From assembly GCA_963565915.1 (NCBI GenBank), contig OY751494.1, forward strand, positions 2,790,001 to 2,854,000: a stretch of 64,000 bases of DNA. The letters are read 5' to 3'. How positions within the stretch are numbered: position 1 is the first letter of the stretch; each line of letters begins with the position of its first letter. Shown piece by piece: positions 1-9,401 of this stretch. Made by a program: the position numbers and the translations under genes. The DNA is from Entoloma clypeatum. Its lineage: Eukaryota; Basidiomycota; Agaricomycetes; Agaricales; Entolomataceae. A model generated the notes under the pieces. That model was not told the origin of the DNA and did no database searches. It worked only from the letters and a program-made list of their open reading frames with translations.

Positions 1-279
1 GGCGGCTTTCCATTCATCGCCCTCCTTGATCCGGACGTTGTTATAGCCCCACATGATGTCCATTTTATTGAAGTAGACCGCATCTTTCAGTACGTCCAAG
101 AGATCGGATATTCGTGGGAGTGGGAACTTGTCTTTGACCGTGAATTTATTGACCATGCGGTAATCTTGTACCAATCATTTGAAGCCATCCTTCTTGTTGA
201 TGAAGAAGCAAGGGGAGGCATAAGGGGATTTGGACGGGCGGATCTTTCCTGTTGCTAGACCCTCGTCAATGAATGCATC
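1..279 (-). pseudogene. Element A: reverse transcriptase fragment (Ty3/gypsy pol)
   Basis: Reading the minus strand from 279 to 1 gives the start of a Ty3/gypsy reverse transcriptase: a [16 protein letters not shown] block, then LVQDYR, then [16 protein letters not shown] at the window edge. The reading frame contains a TGA (175-177) where relatives have an arginine before LVQDYR, so the gene is broken, probably by a CGA to TGA change. The fragment is the continuation of the protease/pol frame that stops at 6512. Element B inserted between them: the five bases before 280 (GCATC) and after 6511 (GCGTC) are the target-site duplication with one substitution. The rest of RT, RNase H, integrase and the 3' LTR lie outside the window to the left. 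Confidence 0.85.
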
Positions 280-391
280 TGTAAGGGCGACCTTACGATC
301 CAAGACTCAAACTCAGATACTTGCAAGGGAGATCCAAAGATTAGATTGAGCGGTCTGATAAGTAATACAACACACACCTTGCACTTTCTAC
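280..391 (-). repeat. Extra partial U5 plus primer-site remnant at the 3' end of element B
   Basis: This stretch repeats the U5 end of the LTR that starts at 392 and is followed by CTTTCTAC (384-391), which on the minus strand is GTAGAAAG, the sequence that normally follows the 5' LTR (spacer plus start of the primer site). On the minus strand the order is therefore complete LTR, primer-site start, partial U5, then target duplication. It differs from the intact LTR at two positions in about 104 bp although the two full LTRs are identical. The likely origin is a template switch during reverse transcription. Confidence 0.75.
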
Positions 392-835
392 TGTAAGGGC
401 GACCTTACAATCCAAGACTCAAACTCAGATACTTGCAAGGGAGATCCGAAGATTAGATTGAGCGGTCTGATAAGTAATACAACACACACCTTGCAAGGGA
501 GATCCGAAGAGAAAGTTCTAAGGATTCCCCTGCAAGCTAGCGAGATAAATAGTAAAATGAGATATGAAATAAAAGATAAAACGAGACATAGGAATGATGA
601 GTAATGGTCGGGAGTAGGGATGGGGGATGAATGGAAACGAGATGAATGATAGTACCTGCGATCCGACGTGCGGAGGAGCGGAGGGGCGCGGAGTCGTCGG
701 ATGTGGAGAGGTGCAGAGAGGTGAATAAGATATCAGAGGCAACAGATACGATCGGAGGGCGTCGGAGGGCGTCGGAGGGCGTCGGAGATGGTGGAAATGA
801 ACGGAAAGGGAAAGTGCAAAGTGGTTGCCCTTACA
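392..835 (-). repeat. 3' LTR of element B (444 bp)
   Basis: Matches 6068-6511 over its whole length by eye. It begins TGTAAGGGCG and ends GCCCTTACA on the plus strand. The polypurine tract of the minus-strand element abuts it at 836-850. It contains three tandem copies of GGAGGGCGTC near 750-785. Confidence 0.95.
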
Positions 836-846
836 TCACCCCCCCT

Positions 847-3800
847 TCAAGGCACGGCGTCTCGACGTGTCAGGCGAAACGAGTCGAATATCGCAGCGGA
901 GATCCGACGCGGAGCTCCCGGATGACGTCGGTAGAAGTCGCGGACTAGGCGCGGAGCGTGGACATTGTCTTCTGCTTCCCAGGAATTCTCTTCGTAGCCA
1001 TATCCCTTCCATTTGACCAAGAATTGAAGCTTGCCTCGATGCAGTCGGCTGTCCAAGAGGTTTTCAACATCATACTCCAATTCTTCTCCCACTACCGTCG
1101 GAGGCGGAGGAGAGCGGACTTGGCGTCGGAAAGGGTCGTCGGGAACTAGTGAAAGTTTGACGACGTGGAATACTGGGTGAATGCGGGACATGGAAGGGGG
1201 AAGGCGAAGTTCGTAGGCATGTGTTCCGACAGGTCGGACCACTGGGAAAGGGCCTACGTACCGATGTGCAAGTTTTTTTGTGGGTCGGGTGGTTTTGAGG
1301 TCCGATGAGTCTAAAAAGACCTTGTCCCCTGGGCGGAATGTCGGAGTGGTGCTCCGATGCTGGTTGTAGTATCGCGCCATGTCGTCTTTTGCCTTTGTTA
1401 GTGCTGCGCGAGCCTCTTCCAGAGCGGACTTCATCCGCTCGCTGAAATCCGCTACCGCCTCGATTTCCGTCCGCTTCTCGCGAGGTTCGAATCCCATGCG
1501 CGGATGGCGGCCGGTGTCAATGTAGAACGGAGTTTGACGTGTCGATGCATGAACATGGTTGTTGTATGCAAATTCAGCCATCGGAAGCCATTCGTCCCAA
1601 TCGTCTTGACGTTCATTGACGAATAGGCAAAGATATTGTTCCAATCCTTGATTGACCCGCTCCGTCTGTCCGTCCGACTGCGGATGGTAGGCTGTCGAGG
1701 CAGCAATCTTAATGCCAAGTAGCCTATATAGTTCGCGCGTGAACTTGGCGACAAACTGTGGTCCGCGGTCGGAGACAATGGCCTCCAGTAGTCCGTGGAG
1801 TTTCCAGACGTTTTGAATATAGGAGCGTGCAGTCCCGAGTGCGGAGATGTCGGAGTGCGTCGGGATGAAGTGTCCCCGCTTCCCTACTGAGTCCACTACC
1901 ACCATGATAGCGTCGTAGCCGTGGGCTTCTGGTAGTTCAGTAATGAAGTCAACACTGGTTACTTGCCACCGCTCCGTGGGGACCGGTAGTGGATTGAGCT
2001 CTCCGGAGGGCGGAGTGCGTCGGACCTTGGTGCGGAGGCATGAGTCGCATGTCTTGCAATATTGACCTATTAAACGAGACATGTGTGGCCACCAGTAATT
2101 GCGCGACACCAGTTCCAAGGTTTTCCACCGTCCCGGATGTCCGGCCACCGGAGTGTCGTGGTGTTGTGTGAGGATCCGATGACGCAGTTGGGGATTATTA
2201 GGAACATAGATACGATCCCTGAAGTAGAGCAAACCTTCCGCTTGCCTCCACTCCGCACTTCGGACAGACCCCGCTCCGACGGTCGGAAGGGATCTGACGA
2301 CCTCCGCCACACTATCCTCCAGTAGCCCCTCTCGGATTCCCTGTCGGACCTGGCAGAGGACGTCGCGTTCTTCCCCTTGAACAGTTACCCCACGCATTGC
2401 TCGCACTGCAAACAATTCTGGTCGAAGAAGGATGATGTTTTCGTTGTCCCGCGATCCGTCTCCGTGGTCCGCTCGTCGGGACAAAGCGTCGGACTTGCCC
2501 ATTGACTTTCCAGGTCGATGGTGCATTTTAAAATCGAAATGAGCGAGGTATAAGGACCATCTAGCTTGTCGTCGATTTAGTTTTTGAGCTGTCATGAAGT
2601 ACTCAAGATTTTTGTGGTCCGTCCAAATCTCCACTGTCTTCTCCGCTCCTTCAAGGAAGTGCCTCCACTCCTCTAATGCGCGGACCACTGCCAACATCTC
2701 CTTGTCATAGATCTCGTAGTTGCGTTCCACCGGACTGAGGCTTTTGGAATAGAATGCGACAGGGTGCCACTTACCGTCCTCTGTTGGTTGGGACAGTACT
2801 GCTCCGGTTGCAAAGTCCGAGCTATCCGCTTCTACCCGCCACTCCTTTCGATGATCAGCTAAGACCAGGATCGGAGCGGATGTAATCCTCCGCTTCAACT
2901 CCGCAAATGCGGACACTTCTCCTTCCTTCCAAGACCAGAGGTGCCCCTTCTTCGTGAGCTCGAAAAGAGGGCGCGCGATGTCCGAAAACCCTTCAATAAA
3001 ACGGCGATAGAAGTTAGTGAACCCCAGAAAGGACTGTACTTCTCGGACGTTTGTCGGAGCAGGCCACTCCGCGACCCCCGCTACTTTCACCGGATCCATC
3101 TCTACGCGTCCTTGTTCAATAATAAGGCCTAAGTATTCAATGCGTGTTTGCTCAAACTCGCATTTCTCTGGTTTTAGATAGAGTTTGTGTTCGCGAAGTC
3201 GTTCCAGTACAATCCGTGTGACCCTCCGATGTTCCGCAAGGGTCTCCGTGAAGATGAGTATATCGTCAAGGTAAACACAAACTACACCTTCAGTGATAAG
3301 GTCCTGAAAGATCTCGTTCATCATAGTCTGGAATGTGGATGGACTATTAGTGAGGCCGAAGAACATCACCAATGGTTCATAGAGTCCGTGATTGGTCCGA
3401 AAAGCGGCCTTCCACTCGTCTCCGGGTTTTATCCGTACATTGTTGTAACCCCAGCGGATGTCGAGTTTGGTGAAGTATTGAGCGCGTTGAAGTTTATTGA
3501 TCAGTTCGGATATGAGCGGAAGCGGATACTTGTTTTTGATAGTTTTGGAATTGAGTGACCGGTAGTCTTGTACAAGACGAAGGGAGCCATCCTTTTTCTT
3601 GATATAGAACACCGGAGATGCCATCGGAGACTTGGAAGGGCGGATCCGACCAGTTGCAAGGTTTTCCTCCAAAAACGCGTCGAGTTCTTTCTGTTCGTTC
3701 GGGGTGAGCGGATATACCTTACAACCCGCCGGAGAGGCGTCCGGAACAAGTTCAATGGCGTGGTCCCACGTCCGCTCTTCCGGTAAGGTGTCGAAAGAGG

Positions 3801-4776
3801 TCTTTGAGAATACGTCTTCGAAATCAAACAAGTGGTCTGGTACGGAATCGCGGAAAGATTTGGGTTTCTGGTTACTGAGGAAGGCCTCCGATAGACGTTG
3901 CGAGATATTGGATGAAGCGCGGATGAACTCCGCCTCCGCAGGTACTGTTCCGACAAAAAGGCGGTCTCCCTCCTCAAACTCATCCTCTTCCTCATCGTCT
4001 TCCGCTAACTCCTCCGTTTCTTCTCCTTCTGTGACATCCTCCACCCATGGGCCGCGTGGAGCCTCCTCCTCTAGACCGGACGTCGGAGTGGAACCCATCC
4101 GACAGGCTCGGATGCGGACTTGTTCGAACTTCCGCTCCTTCCGCTCTTGGGCTGCCTCCTGTTGGCATGTCCGACATCGTGCAGGACACCGGCTCATCTT
4201 CACTTCCCCTGAAGTCCAATCTACCTCGGGGTTGTGTTCTTTGAGCCAAGTGAAGCCTAACACGATTTCTTGTTTTCCCAAACTTGTGACTGCAAGCTGG
4301 GTCCGTTCCGAGTGATCCCGATAGCGGAGCACTACGTCCAACACCTCCGTTATTGCTCCGGCCTCATTCGGAGTTCCGTCGATGTTGTATACCGGAATTG
4401 CGCGTTGTAGTTTTCGAGTAGAGAGTCGGTGTTTCTCGACCAGAGTACGTTCAATAAACGATCCTGTTGCCCCACTGTCGAGTAAGGCCTTTTGTGATAG
4501 TATGTCTTTAGTGTCGGTAGTTTCGAGAACTATGTCTAGTTCGAGGGAATTGTCGGAGCGAGCGGCTGCGGCGAGAACATATTGTTTTGGAAGCCGCCGC
4601 TCCCACTTAGAGAAGCGGATGCGGATAGGGTTTGCGGAGTTGGGTGCGACTATAGGATCGTTTGCAGGCTTAGAGATGGAGGGTATAGGATCATATTGTT
4701 CCATAAATAAGGCAGCATAACGATTTTTAGTAGACAACGAGGGCGCACTGTTCACTCGTTGTGAGGAGGAAAATCC
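847..4776 (-). CDS. Element B pol polyprotein (PR-RT-RNaseH-IN-chromodomain)
   Basis: Open -1 frame of about 1,300 residues downstream of the frameshift heptamer at 4770-4776; the frame itself is open from 4917. Domains in order: a retropepsin with LLDSGATGSF; a reverse transcriptase with VYLDDILIF (catalytic YLDD); RNase H with VEADSSDFATGAVL; an integrase with an HHCC zinc-binding part (CKTCDSC), the DDE core (VDFITELP, VSDRGPQF, YHPQSDGQTE); and a chromodomain (FLVKWKGYGYEENSWE) at the C terminus. The chromodomain places it with the chromoviruses, whose integrases can be steered to heterochromatin. No stop interrupts it, so Pol is potentially functional, but Gag upstream carries one stop. 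It ends directly at the polypurine tract. Confidence 0.93.
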   Translation of the reverse strand, partial: GFSSSQRVNSAPSLSTKNRYAALFMEQYDPIPSISKPANDPIVAPNSANPIRIRFSKWERRLPKQYVLAAAARSDNSLELDIVLETTDTKDILSQKALLDSGATGSFIERTLVEKHRLSTRKLQRAIPVYNIDGTPNEAGAITEVLDVVLRYRDHSERTQLAVTSLGKQEIVLGFTWLKEHNPEVDWTSGEVKMSRCPARCRTCQQEAAQERKERKFEQVRIRACRMGSTPTSGLEEEAPRGPWVEDVTEGEETEELAEDDEEEDEFEEGDRLFVGTVPAEAEFIRASSNISQRLSEAFLSNQKPKSFRDSVPDHLFDFEDVFSKTSFDTLPEERTWDHAIELVPDASPAGCKVYPLTPNEQKELDAFLEENLATGRIRPSKSPMASPVFYIKKKDGSLRLVQDYRSLNSKTIKNKYPLPLISELINKLQRAQYFTKLDIRWGYNNVRIKPGDEWKAAFRTNHGLYEPLVMFFGLTNSPSTFQTMMNEIFQDLITEGVVCVYLDDILIFTETLAEHRRVTRIVLERLREHKLYLKPEKCEFEQTRIEYLGLIIEQGRVEMDPVKVAGVAEWPAPTNVREVQSFLGFTNFYRRFIEGFSDIARPLFELTKKGHLWSWKEGEVSAFAELKRRITSAPILVLADHRKEWRVEADSSDFATGAVLSQPTEDGKWHPVAFYSKSLSPVERNYEIYDKEMLAVVRALEEWRHFLEGAEKTVEIWTDHKNLEYFMTAQKLNRRQARWSLYLAHFDFKMHHRPGKSMGKSDALSRRADHGDGSRDNENIILLRPELFAVRAMRGVTVQGEERDVLCQVRQGIREGLLEDSVAEVVRSLPTVGAGSVRSAEWRQAEGLLYFRDRIYVPNNPQLRHRILTQHHDTPVAGHPGRWKTLELVSRNYWWPHMSRLIGQYCKTCDSCLRTKVRRTPPSGELNPLPVPTERWQVTSVDFITELPEAHGYDAIMVVVDSVGKRGHFIPTHSDISALGTARSYIQNVWKLHGLLEAIVSDRGPQFVAKFTRELYRLLGIKIAASTAYHPQSDGQTERVNQGLEQYLCLFVNERQDDWDEWLPMAEFAYNNHVHASTRQTPFYIDTGRHPRMGFEPREKRTEIEAVADFSERMKSALEEARAALTKAKDDMARYYNQHRSTTPTFRPGDKVFLDSSDLKTTRPTKKLAHRYVGPFPVVRPVGTHAYELRLPPSMSRIHPVFHVVKLSLVPDDPFRRQVRSPPPPTVVGEELEYDVENLLDSRLHRGKLQFLVKWKGYGYEENSWEAEDNVHAPRLVRDFYRRHPGAPRRISAAIFDSFRLTRRDAVP

Positions 4777-5906
4777 TCCTGTCCTCCCTCCGACTCCGCA
4801 GACTCCGTGGGCGGAACGGAGTTGCCTTCCGCCGCGTCCTTGACCACGAGTTGTTCCATGATAAACTCGTCTTGTTCCTCCATCGTCATGAATCGGACGT
4901 CGAAGCGAAGGGGGCATTCACGACTGAAGTGACCCGTTTTGTTACATCTGAAGCATGCATTGGCATTCTTGCCTTTGACGCGTGAAGTATCAATGTCCAT
5001 TGCATTAGGGTCCCTTGTCAGCGGAGCGGGTGCGGATGCGAGCGGAGCTGTACGTGGAGTGAATGGAATGTAGGGGCGAGGGAATACTGAGGTGCCAGGT
5101 ACTCTTGGTCCGACAACGTTGCGGAAGGTGGAGGTGCGGGTCGGAGCAGTGGCTTTGAAGGCTTTGTTGGCAATCCTATTGTCATCATTGACTCGTGCTG
5201 CAGAGTACCACTCATCGGGGCTGTCATCCGCAGGCCGTCCGTGGGTCAGGGTGGCGATCTCGTTCTGAATGTCGGAACGGAGACCATGGCGGAATTTGAG
5301 TACTATATTGGTATCCTCCTGATAGCCTGCTTTGTCAATGTAGTCTTTGAACTCGTCAATATAGGTCTCGACATCCCGTTGACCTTGATAATAGGATTCT
5401 CCTTCGAGGATCAGTCTCGCGTCCTGTTCCTCATTCTTCGGAGTGAACTCCGCTGTAAAGACTGCACGGAAGTCCACCCAAGTCCGATAAGGCGGAGCAC
5501 CGGTCCTCCACTCCTGTCGGATAATGCGATCCGCAAAGCGTGCTGCGCGTCCACTCTTCATGAAAGATAAAGCCCAATAAATTTTAGCGTGGTCGTCTGC
5601 GAACTGTTCTGGAGCCAGCCCCATAAACAATTCACAGGAGTTTAGAAAGGTCCAGCCATTTGCACGCGATCCGTCGAAGTCTGACGGATTGGCGGGTTTT
5701 GCTCAACGCACGCCTGGATTGGCCGGAGCGAGCGGAGCAGGTGGAGGTGCGGGTGCGGGAGCAGGTGGGATAGGTGGTGGAGCTGGGGCAGGAATTGCGT
5801 TGAAGGCGAGGAGGAGTTGGTCAAGTTGAGTAGAGATATCAGCGAGAGTTTGACGTTGTTCCTGGAACTCGTGCTCGAGCTGTTCAAGGCGATTGGGGTC
5901 GTCCAT
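4752..5906 (-). pseudogene. Element B gag, one in-frame TGA
   Basis: Gag frame of about 384 codons. The N-terminal part has a proline/alanine-rich tract. It is followed by a capsid-like retrotransposon gag region (MGLAPEQFADDHAKIYWALS, WVDFRAVFTAEF) and one CCHC zinc knuckle, CFRCNKTGHFSREC. A TGA at 5703-5705 interrupts the frame where element C has an arginine codon (CGG), so the ancestral codon was probably CGA. The frame stays open upstream of the ATG at 5906 and matches the leader of gag in element C, but the upstream ATG of C is missing here, so the true start is uncertain. It overlaps pol in the -1 frame. Confidence 0.88.
4770..4776 (-). promoter_or_regulatory. Predicted -1 frameshift heptamer G GAT TTT (element B)
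   Basis: On the minus strand, gag codons GAG GAT TTT contain GGATTTT in the phase needed for a -1 slip, 15 nt before the gag TGA. Slipping gives GGA TTT and continues in the open pol frame. GGAUUUU is the shifty heptamer known from dianthoviruses. The same heptamer at the same spacing is found in elements A and C. Confidence 0.7.
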
Positions 5907-6055
5907 TACTATGCGCGGAGCAGAATCACCGGTTACGGAGAGGTAATTAGAAGAACTGGAAGGGGTGTGAGATGTATCGGAGTCGGACGCGGACGAAGCT
6001 ACTCCGAAGCGCGGAATCGTGACAACGATGCAATCGGACCCGGTCCAATTAGATG

Positions 6056-6065
6056 AGAACTTTCT
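6056..6065 (-). promoter_or_regulatory. Self-priming primer site of element B
   Basis: Two bases inside the 5' LTR, the minus strand reads AGAAAGTTCT. This is the exact reverse complement of AGAACTTTCT at 6195-6186 (minus strand) in the LTR, which begins 32 nt after a TATTTAT box (6227). It fits a Tf1-type mechanism in which the mRNA 5' end folds back to prime reverse transcription. No tRNA-complementary site was seen here. Confidence 0.75.
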
Positions 6066-6067
6066 AC

Positions 6068-6511
6068 TGTAAGGGCGACCTTACAATCCAAGACTCAAAC
6101 TCAGATACTTGCAAGGGAGATCCGAAGATTAGATTGAGCGGTCTGATAAGTAATACAACACACACCTTGCAAGGGAGATCCGAAGAGAAAGTTCTAAGGA
6201 TTCCCCTGCAAGCTAGCGAGATAAATAGTAAAATGAGATATGAAATAAAAGATAAAACGAGACATAGGAATGATGAGTAATGGTCGGGAGTAGGGATGGG
6301 GGATGAATGGAAACGAGATGAATGATAGTACCTGCGATCCGACGTGCGGAGGAGCGGAGGGGCGCGGAGTCGTCGGATGTGGAGAGGTGCAGAGAGGTGA
6401 ATAAGATATCAGAGGCAACAGATACGATCGGAGGGCGTCGGAGGGCGTCGGAGGGCGTCGGAGATGGTGGAAATGAACGGAAAGGGAAAGTGCAAAGTGG
6501 TTGCCCTTACA
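6068..6511 (-). repeat. 5' LTR of element B (444 bp)
   Basis: Full copy of the LTR at 392-835, flanked outside by GCGTC (6512-6516). On the minus strand it carries a TATTTAT promoter box at 6227-6221 and the inferred transcript start AGAACTTTCT at 6195. Confidence 0.95.
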
Positions 6512-7380
6512 GCGTCCAATTCTTCTTGTTCCTTTTGCGTCATAGGATATGTATTTCCCCCTAGTTCCTTTGGTGCGTCCGGTGTAAGTTCGATACCATG
6601 GTCCCATTCCCTCTCCTTTGGGATCTTGTCAAAGTTCTCTTTCTCGAAAAGATGAGCAAATCGTTCAACATATGAGGGTCGTTTGGTTGTGGGAGGTGGT
6701 GTGGGAGTGACAGCTTCCAAAATAGGGTCTCCAGGCTTCCATTTCTGATCCGACTTTTTGGGTGCATCTTTGTCGCGCACCTCAACCATGCGAACCCGGT
6801 GTTTGTGACCATTAAGGTTAATCCTAAAATCCGAGTGTTTGGTTCGACATGTTGTTGGGCACCGGTTAAATGTTACTGCGCCGGTTGTCCAATTGATTGT
6901 GGGGTTGTGGTGTACCAACCAGTCATGTCCCAAGAGCATGTCCGTTCTCCCAATGTCCAGTACCATTGCTTCCATGGTTTCCTGATGTGCTCCCAAATCC
7001 AGTTTGACTTCGGCAAGTTGGCTCGCTTTTTGTTGTCAATTTGGTGATCCATCCGCATTTAGAATTGCTATGGGTGGTATTCCTCGCGTGGGGAGGTTCT
7101 GTTCGCGTACTATTCTGGGATGAATGCATGTGCGTTCACATCCGCTGTCAACCTCAGGTCGGATAACCTTTGGTCCTCGTCGTGTTTTGAGCTGCGCTAA
7201 CAGCCTGATTTCTCGTCTTTTCGGAGGTTTATCTCCCTTCACAATCTTAGTCGACGCAGCGGCTCGCTTGGCAGGGATGACATAGGTTCTATTGTCTGCA
7301 GTCATACAAGGCAAGCAAGTCCGTTTAATAGATAAGGGTCGCGACTTAGCATCGTTTAATCGGACCCTTCGGGAAAATCC
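6512..7380 (-). pseudogene. Element A protease and start of pol
   Basis: In the -1 frame relative to gag A, open from the heptamer at 7374-7380 across the gag stop. It encodes a retropepsin (EVDSGCERTCI, catalytic DSG; later LLGHDWLVHHNP) and the linker leading to RT (WDHGIELTPDAP). A TGA at 7036-7038 interrupts it in the middle of the protease; the expected codon is probably CGA. The frame ends at the element B insertion in ...QEELDA and resumes at 279. Confidence 0.82.
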
Positions 7381-8195
7381 TTCTCGTCGGCTTCTAAGAT
7401 TGTGGTTTCATCATTCTCGGCTTCTTCTTCGGACACCTTCCTAACCCTTCCGGAGTTCTTCTTCGGCTTGCGGCAGTTGCGCGCGATATGGCCTTCTTGG
7501 TCACAGTTGAAACACTTGCGACCATCTTTCTTCTTTGGAGCGCTACAGTCTTTAGCCAGATGACCGAAGCGTTGACAGTTGTAGCAACGGGCTACTCCTG
7601 CTTTGTTGATCTCCATGGCTTTGCCCTGACCACCATAAGTGGTACCCGATCCGGTGCGCATGTCGCCGCCACCTCGGATGACCAGTGCGTGTCCTTCCAT
7701 CTGTCGTCCCTTGTTTCGGATCTCCTTTGCGTAATCGGTGTACGTCTTGCCATCGCTGGCCACTTGTTCAGAGATTCTGCGGTTGACGTTCTTCTCTAGG
7801 ATGTATTTCCCAGTTTCTTCGCCAAGGTTTGACAGTTTCAAGAGTTCTTCAAATTCATCCAAGAATTCATCAACAGTGCGTTTCTCTTGTTTCAGGACTT
7901 CGAGTCTCGCTTTGGCAGCGACCGACTTGTTGGCGATGGAGAATCGTGTGGCGATATCATCGGAAAAACCTAGCCAGGTGATGTTCTCGTTGTCAACGGC
8001 AAGAGCGTCTAACTTGTTACTGGCCCAGTGTCTGCCGGACCCTTCCATCATGCGGGATAACACCGCAAGAATCTTCTGATCGTCTGTAAGGCTTTTTTGG
8101 AACCTGATGTATAGTTTGGTGGCTTTCCACCACTCGTCGAAGGAGTATCTGTCCTTGAACATCCCAGGATCCTTGATGATCTTGGATGTATCCAT
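7356..8195 (-). CDS. Element A gag, capsid and nucleocapsid part
   Basis: Open frame of 279 codons. It begins in the capsid-like region (MFKDRYSFDEWWKATKLYI, a retrotransposon gag fold with many aromatic and charged residues). It continues through EEFLD/LLKLSNLGEE-type helices and ends in two CCHC zinc knuckles, CYNCQRFGHLAKDC and CFNCDQEGHIARNC, followed by an acidic tail. The same frame contin­ues upstream as coding-like sequence (8196-9000), so the ATG at 8195 is probably internal. The stop TAA (7356-7358) lies 15 nt after the GGATTTT heptamer that leads into pol. Confidence 0.85.
   Translation of the reverse strand: MDTSKIIKDPGMFKDRYSFDEWWKATKLYIRFQKSLTDDQKILAVLSRMMEGSGRHWASNKLDALAVDNENITWLGFSDDIATRFSIANKSVAAKARLEVLKQEKRTVDEFLDEFEELLKLSNLGEETGKYILEKNVNRRISEQVASDGKTYTDYAKEIRNKGRQMEGHALVIRGGGDMRTGSGTTYGGQGKAMEINKAGVARCYNCQRFGHLAKDCSAPKKKDGRKCFNCDQEGHIARNCRKPKKNSGRVRKVSEEEAENDETTILEADEKDFPEGSD
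7374..7380 (-). promoter_or_regulatory. Predicted -1 frameshift heptamer G GAT TTT (element A)
   Basis: The gag codons AAG GAT TTT CCC carry GGATTTT in slip phase, 15 nt before the TAA. The -1 frame is open from here through the protease to the TGA at 7036. The spacing is identical to elements B and C. Confidence 0.65.
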
Positions 8196-9000
8196 TGTTT
8201 GTACAGCCGGAGCTTCTGCAATGTTTAGAGTCTGCGGAGGAGAAGAGGAGTCGGGTTGTTGGGATGAAGATGGGGTTCGGGATACAGGTAAGGATTGAAA
8301 ATGAGTCCCTGTTCTAGGCGTCTGTTCGATATCTGACTGCGCGGAGTCAAAAGTAAATTCGTCAGGGGACTCGTCGGCGGAATCGGTGGCAAAACGTTCA
8401 GAGTATTTCCTCTGTAAATCTCTAAGGAATCTCTGTTCCTGCGCGTCTGTTGGTCTCGAGAAGGGGTCAAGTCTCTCGTTTTGTGCCCAGCGGTTGTACT
8501 CGGTCTGTTGTTCTTCGGTGGTGAAGTGGGCGTAGATCTGCTGCTTCGAGTAAGATGTGATGATGTGGCTCTGGGACGTCTCGATGTGAGCGTCCTAATC
8601 AATCTTCTGATAACGGTTGTCTGGACACCGATAAACTCTCTGATCTCTGTGATCCGACCTGTCTGAGGTCCTTCTTGAATGCGAAAGCTTTTGAGTTCGT
8701 TCTGTCAGGCGTTGTAACACACGATCTGGTGTTGCCAAGCAAGATGGATGCTCTCTGCTATCTCGCCGTGGGGGCGATGCTCGTCGTTGTCTAGTTCTTC
8801 GTCAAGCACCTGCTGTAGGATGCGACGGATCTCCGATTCGATGTACTGCTGGATGAGTGTAAAATCGATACTGTCTCGAGGACTTAGCTCCTCCTGTCGG
8901 GCTTCTGGCGTGCTGAATGGGTTACTGGTGAAGTCTTCAAAGAAGCGCGACGTCTTGACTCGTCTGGTAGTTGCTCTCTTCGCTCTGGGCGAACCTAACG
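8196..9000 (-). pseudogene. Element A gag N-terminal region, frameshifted
   Basis: The minus strand has coding-like sequence from the primer site to the gag ORF: a basic start, then an acidic helical stretch (ESEIRRILQQVLDEELDNDE), then TEIREFIGVQTTVIRRLIR. After a one-base frameshift near 8600 the gag frame resumes (EQQTEYNRWAQNERLDPFS, then an acidic and serine-rich linker) and runs into the ATG at 8195. A TGA near 8708 and the frameshift show decay. No ATG was found near the start, so initiation is unclear. The full Gag would have been roughly 540 residues. Confidence 0.6.
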
Positions 9001-9011
9001 AGATTTAGCAA
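9001..9011 (-). promoter_or_regulatory. Self-priming primer site of element A
   Basis: The minus strand reads TTGCTAAATCT two bases inside the 5' LTR. It is the reverse complement of AGATTTAGCAA (9096-9086, minus strand), which begins 34 nt after the TATATAAA box (9130-9123). This is an 11-nt match, the same length as in Tf1. Confidence 0.75.
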
Positions 9012-9013
9012 CT

Positions 9014-9401
9014 TGTTATGCTTAACAAACCGTTCCAAGGTTCGGGCAGAGTATGCAGGAAGTGGAAAGGCGAAGAGCAAAGTGATTGCTAAATCTAAGG
9101 AATGTAGCTATGGTACATGGGGTTTATATAGTACTGACTACGAGTGGTAGCGAGTGAGTCAGTAGCTGCGGAAGGCAGTGCGGATGAGTCAGTAACTGCA
9201 GAAAGGCAGTGCGAAGTGAGTCAGACAACTGCGGACTGAGTAATCCCTACTGCGGAGTGCGAGTCAGCGCGGGAGCGAAGTATACTAAAGGAGAATGGTA
9301 GAGTAAAGGTAAATGAATAAGCGGTCCGATGAGTCAAAGAAATGACGAAGGTACAATGCATGGGAAAAGTGCGTAGCATACAAACCGGTCAGTCCGTAAC
9401 A
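9014..9401 (-). repeat. 5' LTR of element A (388 bp) with four TGAGTCA sites
   Basis: Ends TGTTATGC and CCGTAACA give the TGTTA/TAACA inverted termini. On the minus strand a TATATAAA box lies at 9130-9123 and the inferred RNA start at 9096. Upstream of the box (higher coordinates) are TGAGTCA heptamers at 9155-9161, 9185-9191, 9217-9223 and 9330-9336, three of them in degenerate ~30-bp tandem repeats. TGAGTCA is the Gcn4/AP-1 bZIP consensus. The partner 3' LTR is outside the window. Confidence 0.85.

Larger units (their letters stand above)
280..6511 (-). mobile_element. Element B: Ty3/gypsy chromovirus nested in element A
   Basis: A 6.2-kb LTR retrotransposon on the minus strand. LTRs are at 6068-6511 (5') and 392-835 (3'); they look identical, so insertion is recent. 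LTR ends are TGTAAGGGC/GCCCTTACA. Next to the 3' LTR is a purine-rich tract (836-850, G-run on the minus strand). Gag (broken by one stop) and an open pol with a C-terminal chromodomain lie between. The insertion is flanked by GCATC (275-279) and GCGTC (6512-6516), a 5-bp target duplication with one mismatch, and it interrupts the pol frame of element A. An extra 112 bp of U5-like sequence sits outside the 3' LTR (280-391). Confidence 0.93.

Noticed and set aside
3632..4315. 227-codon plus-strand ORF opposite pol of element B
   Set aside because: It is the antisense shadow of the acidic linker in pol B (poly-Ser from GAG/GAA complements).
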